A DNA stretch of 64,000 nt from positions 31,637-95,636 of the forward strand of contig JALSGS010000008.1 of NCBI GenBank assembly GCA_026982695.1, given 5' to 3'. Source of the stretch: Saprospiraceae bacterium. Lineage in GTDB: Bacteria > Bacteroidota > Bacteroidia > Chitinophagales > Saprospiraceae. Within the stretch, counting starts at the first letter, position 1; each line of letters starts with the position of its first letter. This document shows, one piece after another, positions 60,845 through 64,000 of the stretch. Below the pieces are notes generated by a model that saw nothing but the letters and a program-made list of their open reading frames with translations, was not told the origin of the DNA and did not search any database. Made by a program: the position numbers and the translations under genes.

Positions 60845-62827
60845 ATGAATAGCAGAAACCAGAGTACCACTATTTTACTCATTACAGGTGATCAGGCTGA
60901 TCAACATTTTGTGGCACAATGCCTTGAGGGTGCTGCCATGAAGATTACATTGCGCACGGCCGACATGCTGCTTGAAGGTTTGCAGTTGTTGGAGCAAGAA
61001 CGCGAACACATCGATTTAGTCTTACTCGACCTGAACTTGCCTGATGTAAGTGGTTTTAAGGCACTGACTCGTTATTTGGCACACTATAGCAATGTGCCAG
61101 TGATTGTTATTTCGGATGTTAATAATGAAATTATTGGTAATCAGGCTGTTAAGGCAGGGGCTCAAGACTTTTTAGTCAAAGGGCAATTCGATGGCAAGTT
61201 GCTGGGGCGGGCTATTCGCTATTCGCTCCATCGTTTTGCTATACAGAGGGAATATGAAGAGATAGCCCGCAAACTGGCTGTAAGCCAAAGCCGGTATGTG
61301 GAAGCACAACAATTGGCCCATTTTGGCAATTGGGAGATGGACCTGGTGACCAACCGCATGGAGTGGTCTGAAGAGATGAAGCGAATCTTTGGTCTACCGC
61401 CGAGTAAATCTGATTTAAGCCTCTCGGATTATCTGGAAGCCGTGCATGTAGAAGATCGGCCTGAAGTAGAAGCCTTTTTTGAAGAAGTGATGAAACGAGG
61501 TGAGACTTGCCAGATCGTGCATCGCATCTTAATACACGGCTCTAAGCTCAAATATGTGGCAATACGTGCGCGGATTCACATGCCTCATCAGGCAGATACG
61601 GGCAAACCCGTAGTACTGGGCGTAGTGCAAGATGTGACAGAACGAAAGCTCAATGAACAACTCCTCATCGAAAAGCAGGTGTCGCGCACAGTAGCCCAGA
61701 TTAGCCGAGAGACACTTTCTGAGCTGGGTTTTCAAGTGCGTACGCCCATGGCCAGCGTGCTCAATTTGTTGTTTTTGCTGGGCAAAACGGAATTGAGCCC
61801 TCAACAACAGGAGCTGATGCGTGCTTTGCAAGTCTCGGTAGATGATTTGCTGCTGGCAATCAATAATTTGTTGAATCTTTCAGTGTTTGCTGATGCTATC
61901 GTCTCGCGCAATGAGGTCGTCGAGCAAGAAGTGAATCAACTCTTGCAGCAGATTCAGCAGGCCTTTTCTTTAAAGGCTGCTAATGCGCGTTTGCAGCTTG
62001 AATTTCGAGTAGCAGAAGATTTGCCCGTGCGTTTGTCGTTCGATCCTGCCCTAAGTTTGCAGGTACTTTACAATCTTATCGATAGTATCATTCATTTTGC
62101 CAAACAAGACAGCACGCTCTTTGTCGATGTGTTCCATCAAATTGAAAGCGCAGATCAGCAATGGCTTTGTTTTTCCGTATCGGTAGATCACCCCATGCTC
62201 GATGAGCAACGCCTTAGACAACTGGTGGAATGCGAGCAAATGCTCGAATCACTTGATGAGTCGAGTATTCAACACTCAGATTCGAGAGCTATTCTCAGTA
62301 TGGCCATTGGCTCGCGTTTAGCGCGTAATCTGGGAGGTGCACTCCAGGTGTGCTATGCCCAAAAGAGAAGTGGCCTACTCGACATTCAATTGAAGTTGCC
62401 GGCTCGGGTAGCTATAGCATTGCGCCGCTTCTCCGGTGGCAAGCCTGAAGTGCCCGTGAGGATACTTTTAGTAGAAGACCATTTTCTCAACCAAATTGCC
62501 ACCAAACAGATCCTCACTACTTGGAGCCCATTGATTAGCGTGGATATTGCGGAAAATGGCCTTGTGGGCTATGAAAAGTTTTGTGCACATCGCTACGATC
62601 TAATTTTGATGGATATCCAAATGCCTGAAATGAATGGCATCGAGGCTGCACGCAAGATCAGAAAGATCAGTGATGTGCCCATTATTGCCCTGACGGCTCA
62701 CTCTTCTCGTCAGGAACAAGAGAAGTGCTTTGAAGTGGGTATGAATGATTATCTCACTAAACCTTTTCAACCCGAAGAGCTCTACAACCGCATTATGCAT
62801 CTAATGTCTTCTATGGTGAGAAATTGA
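60845..62827 (+). CDS. REC-PAS-(degenerate histidine kinase)-REC signalling protein
   Basis: The 660-residue cytoplasmic protein has an N-terminal receiver (residues 9-125; phospho-acceptor D62 in VLLDLNLP, K112 in FLVKG), a PAS domain (about 155-268, ending VVQDVTERKLNE), a kinase-like core, and a C-terminal receiver (538-655; E544/D545, D590 in LILMDIQMP, T617, K639). The kinase core is degenerate: the H-box reads ELGFQVRTPM, with Phe 296 where the phosphorylated His should be; the N-box reads YNLIDSIIHF, with Ser 414 in place of Asn; and no DxGxG or GxGLG glycine boxes follow. It therefore should not autophosphorylate. It may relay or store phosphate, or act as a scaffold or decoy. It follows the lone receiver gene by 40 bases. 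Confidence 0.88.
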   Translation: MNSRNQSTTILLITGDQADQHFVAQCLEGAAMKITLRTADMLLEGLQLLEQEREHIDLVLLDLNLPDVSGFKALTRYLAHYSNVPVIVISDVNNEIIGNQAVKAGAQDFLVKGQFDGKLLGRAIRYSLHRFAIQREYEEIARKLAVSQSRYVEAQQLAHFGNWEMDLVTNRMEWSEEMKRIFGLPPSKSDLSLSDYLEAVHVEDRPEVEAFFEEVMKRGETCQIVHRILIHGSKLKYVAIRARIHMPHQADTGKPVVLGVVQDVTERKLNEQLLIEKQVSRTVAQISRETLSELGFQVRTPMASVLNLLFLLGKTELSPQQQELMRALQVSVDDLLLAINNLLNLSVFADAIVSRNEVVEQEVNQLLQQIQQAFSLKAANARLQLEFRVAEDLPVRLSFDPALSLQVLYNLIDSIIHFAKQDSTLFVDVFHQIESADQQWLCFSVSVDHPMLDEQRLRQLVECEQMLESLDESSIQHSDSRAILSMAIGSRLARNLGGALQVCYAQKRSGLLDIQLKLPARVAIALRRFSGGKPEVPVRILLVEDHFLNQIATKQILTTWSPLISVDIAENGLVGYEKFCAHRYDLILMDIQMPEMNGIEAARKIRKISDVPIIALTAHSSRQEQEKCFEVGMNDYLTKPFQPEELYNRIMHLMSSMVRN

Positions 62828-63195
62828 TGCACTACACTTCGGGGCTTGTGCTGCATTCTCAATTGGCTGGGCGTACTCGCACATGTCTCGCATTGGCTGA
62901 CATCCCTTCCTTTGTTCGCTTCCACGCTTTTCTTCGCTGGTAGTAGGAAAACATGCCCCTAAATACGTCTTGCACCAGGTGCCTGCCCGCAGGTACTTCT
63001 ACCAAGTGCTCCAAAATGATCCGGTGACAGCCAAGCAAGCCTTGAGAGCTTGGGCTGACCTTCCCTGCCATGAATCATTGCACTAGTGGGTGCATGAAAA
63101 ATGTGAAACGACACTGCCCAAAAGCCTTATCACATCTTCCGCGCCCCAAATTAGAAAGAAAAGACAATTTTATAAATTAGGAGTAAGCTTATGAA
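62828..63195. other. Region without a clear gene before the transposase remnant
   Basis: In this 368-base stretch both strands have short open frames (70 codons on the minus strand at 62859-63071; on the plus strand a run including YFYQVLQNDPVTAKQALRAW), neither with a known family or a start signal. It is probably debris at the edge of the insertion. No terminal inverted repeat was recognised. Confidence 0.35.
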
Positions 63196-64000
63196 ATGAA
63201 GACACGAGAATACTCAAGTAAGACATTAACCATTTGGGTTTGGCAGCAGAGAAGTGCCGGGAAATAGGGATTAGTGAGGTAATTGATACTTATTGTTGGT
63301 CTGACAGTCCAGATCAGATTGTGAGTACTGGCAAGGCTATGGAAGCCATGATTTAGTGCCCTGAGTGTTTATGGCCGATACAACAGCAAAGAAACAGATA
63401 CAAGCGTTCTGCACATTACACAAGGTTACAGTAAGGATAAACGTCCGGATATGTCTCAGGTTACTATAGAATTGATCTGCGAACATTTGAGCAGTATTCC
63501 GATGCACCTGTAAGTTTTGAATGGCAACAGCAGCGATAGCGAGTCGTTCCGCCGGACGATTCAAAGTTTTGGAAATCAGTTGTATAGCGAAGATGATCTG
63601 CGCACGATTATGGCAGACAGCAAACTATACAGCAAGGAAACATTACAACTTCTTCAGCAAAGCCATTTAAATTGGATTTGCCGGGTAGCGGGCACTTTGC
63701 ATGCAGCAAAAGAGCTGCTTCGAAGGGATAAAACCGATCGATTTAAATGAGTTGGAGTTAGAAGGTTACAGCAGCGCCTGCTATACCATAGACTATGGAG
63801 GTATTGACCAACACTGGATGGTGTACCATTCTCAAAGTGCAGAAAAGCGAGAAACCCAAACCCTGCAAAGACCTCTGGACAAAGAAGCTGCTCTGGCTCA
63901 ACAAAGCCTCAAAAAATTAAAACGGCAATCATATCATTGCAAAGAAGATGCACAGGCGGCTGCCCGGCAATGGCAGCAACAATGGAAATGGCATCAGCTA
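63196..64000 (+). pseudogene. IS1634-type (DUF4277) transposase, decayed and cut by the window end
   Basis: Pieces of one transposase can be read in order. MKTREYSSK begins at 63196; one base is missing near 63220; then DINHLGLAAEKCREIGISEVID and VSTGKAMEAMI to a TAG at 63354. About 90-110 residues of the family are then absent, and the next piece is LSVYGRYNS, HITQGYSKDKRPDMSQ and IPMHL, followed by an in-frame TAA at 63511 where Gln is expected, then VLNGNSSDSESFRR, MADSKLYSKETL and LNWICRVAGTLHAAKELL. An extra A in the run at 63730-63733 shifts frame once more into PIDLNELELEGYSSACY, IDYGGIDQHWMVYHS and KREDAQ-like sequence to the window end. The element is inactive. Confidence 0.8.

Noticed and set aside
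62859..63071. Minus-strand frame of 70 codons next to the transposase relic
   Set aside because: No known family and no start signal; the plus strand is equally open over part of the stretch, so coding cannot be decided.
1..64000. tRNA, rRNA, CRISPR array, integrase or prophage
   Set aside because: I read the gaps between genes on both strands and found no cloverleaf, rRNA stretch, repeat-spacer array or phage gene set.

Overview
The window is chromosomal DNA from a Bacteroidota bacterium, most likely an aerobic, gliding or surface-secreting lineage of the Saprospiria/Chitinophagia type. The evidence is a complete SprA (type IX secretion translocon protein, about 2,460 residues), three secreted proteins with type IX C-terminal sorting tails, a SusC/SusD outer-membrane pair, a short Bacteroidota-type primary sigma factor, DUF4199 and DUF5777 proteins, and exact copies of the Bacteroidota -7 promoter element TAnnTTTG in front of many genes. 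The assignment below phylum is inference. No rRNA, tRNA, CRISPR array or prophage was found.

Layout. 1-121 is the tail of an aldehyde dehydrogenase. 144-1292 holds lpxD and a divergent SPOR/peptidoglycan-binding-like envelope protein. 3040-5380 is a three-gene operon (CX4CH lipoprotein, DUF5777 barrel, dihaem cytochrome c). 5747-11836 holds an uncharacterised protein, glycogen synthase, a small type IX cargo protein, and an acylphosphatase-DUF389-RimK operon. 12041-18349 holds a GH3 beta-glucosidase and a thiL-DUF4199-glutaminyl cyclase-ypdA operon. 18366-24844 holds fumarylacetoacetase with a partner gene, etfBA, a frameshifted HAD phosphatase, a membrane dipeptidase and a thioredoxin-fold protein. 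25255-31270 is a SusC-SusD-lipoprotein operon ending in a perfect terminator. 31617-32483 is the primary sigma factor. 32775-39177 holds two very large type IX cargo proteins (Cys-rich HYR/dockerin-like; CotH plus lamin tail). 39238-47471 holds ruvA and sprA. 47507-51506 holds aroQ, an arginase-family protein, nicotinamidase, a barrel protein and an M28-PDZ peptidase. 51619-52630 is a decayed endonuclease/exonuclease/phosphatase gene. 52659-58244 is a co-oriented envelope cluster headed by an ECF sigma factor. 58572-62827 holds a GNAT acetyltransferase, a polyprenyl synthase, a single-domain response regulator and a REC-PAS-kinase-like-REC protein that has lost its catalytic histidine. 63196-64000 is a decayed IS1634-type transposase that runs off the window.

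How the parts fit. SprA exports the three sorting-tail proteins encoded here. The SusC/D pair imports an unknown nutrient; no depolymerase lies beside it, but a secreted dipeptidase lies just upstream. The ECF sigma factor with its small overlapping partner probably controls the downstream envelope genes, which are almost all secreted or membrane-bound. The dihaem operon looks like an electron-transfer module of unknown substrate. Most other genes are household functions. The three pseudogenes (HAD, EEP, transposase) show active gene decay.

The best candidates for something undescribed are the catalytically dead sensor kinase with two receiver domains (60845), the ECF-headed envelope cluster (52659-58244), and the cytochrome/DUF5777 operon (3040-5380).
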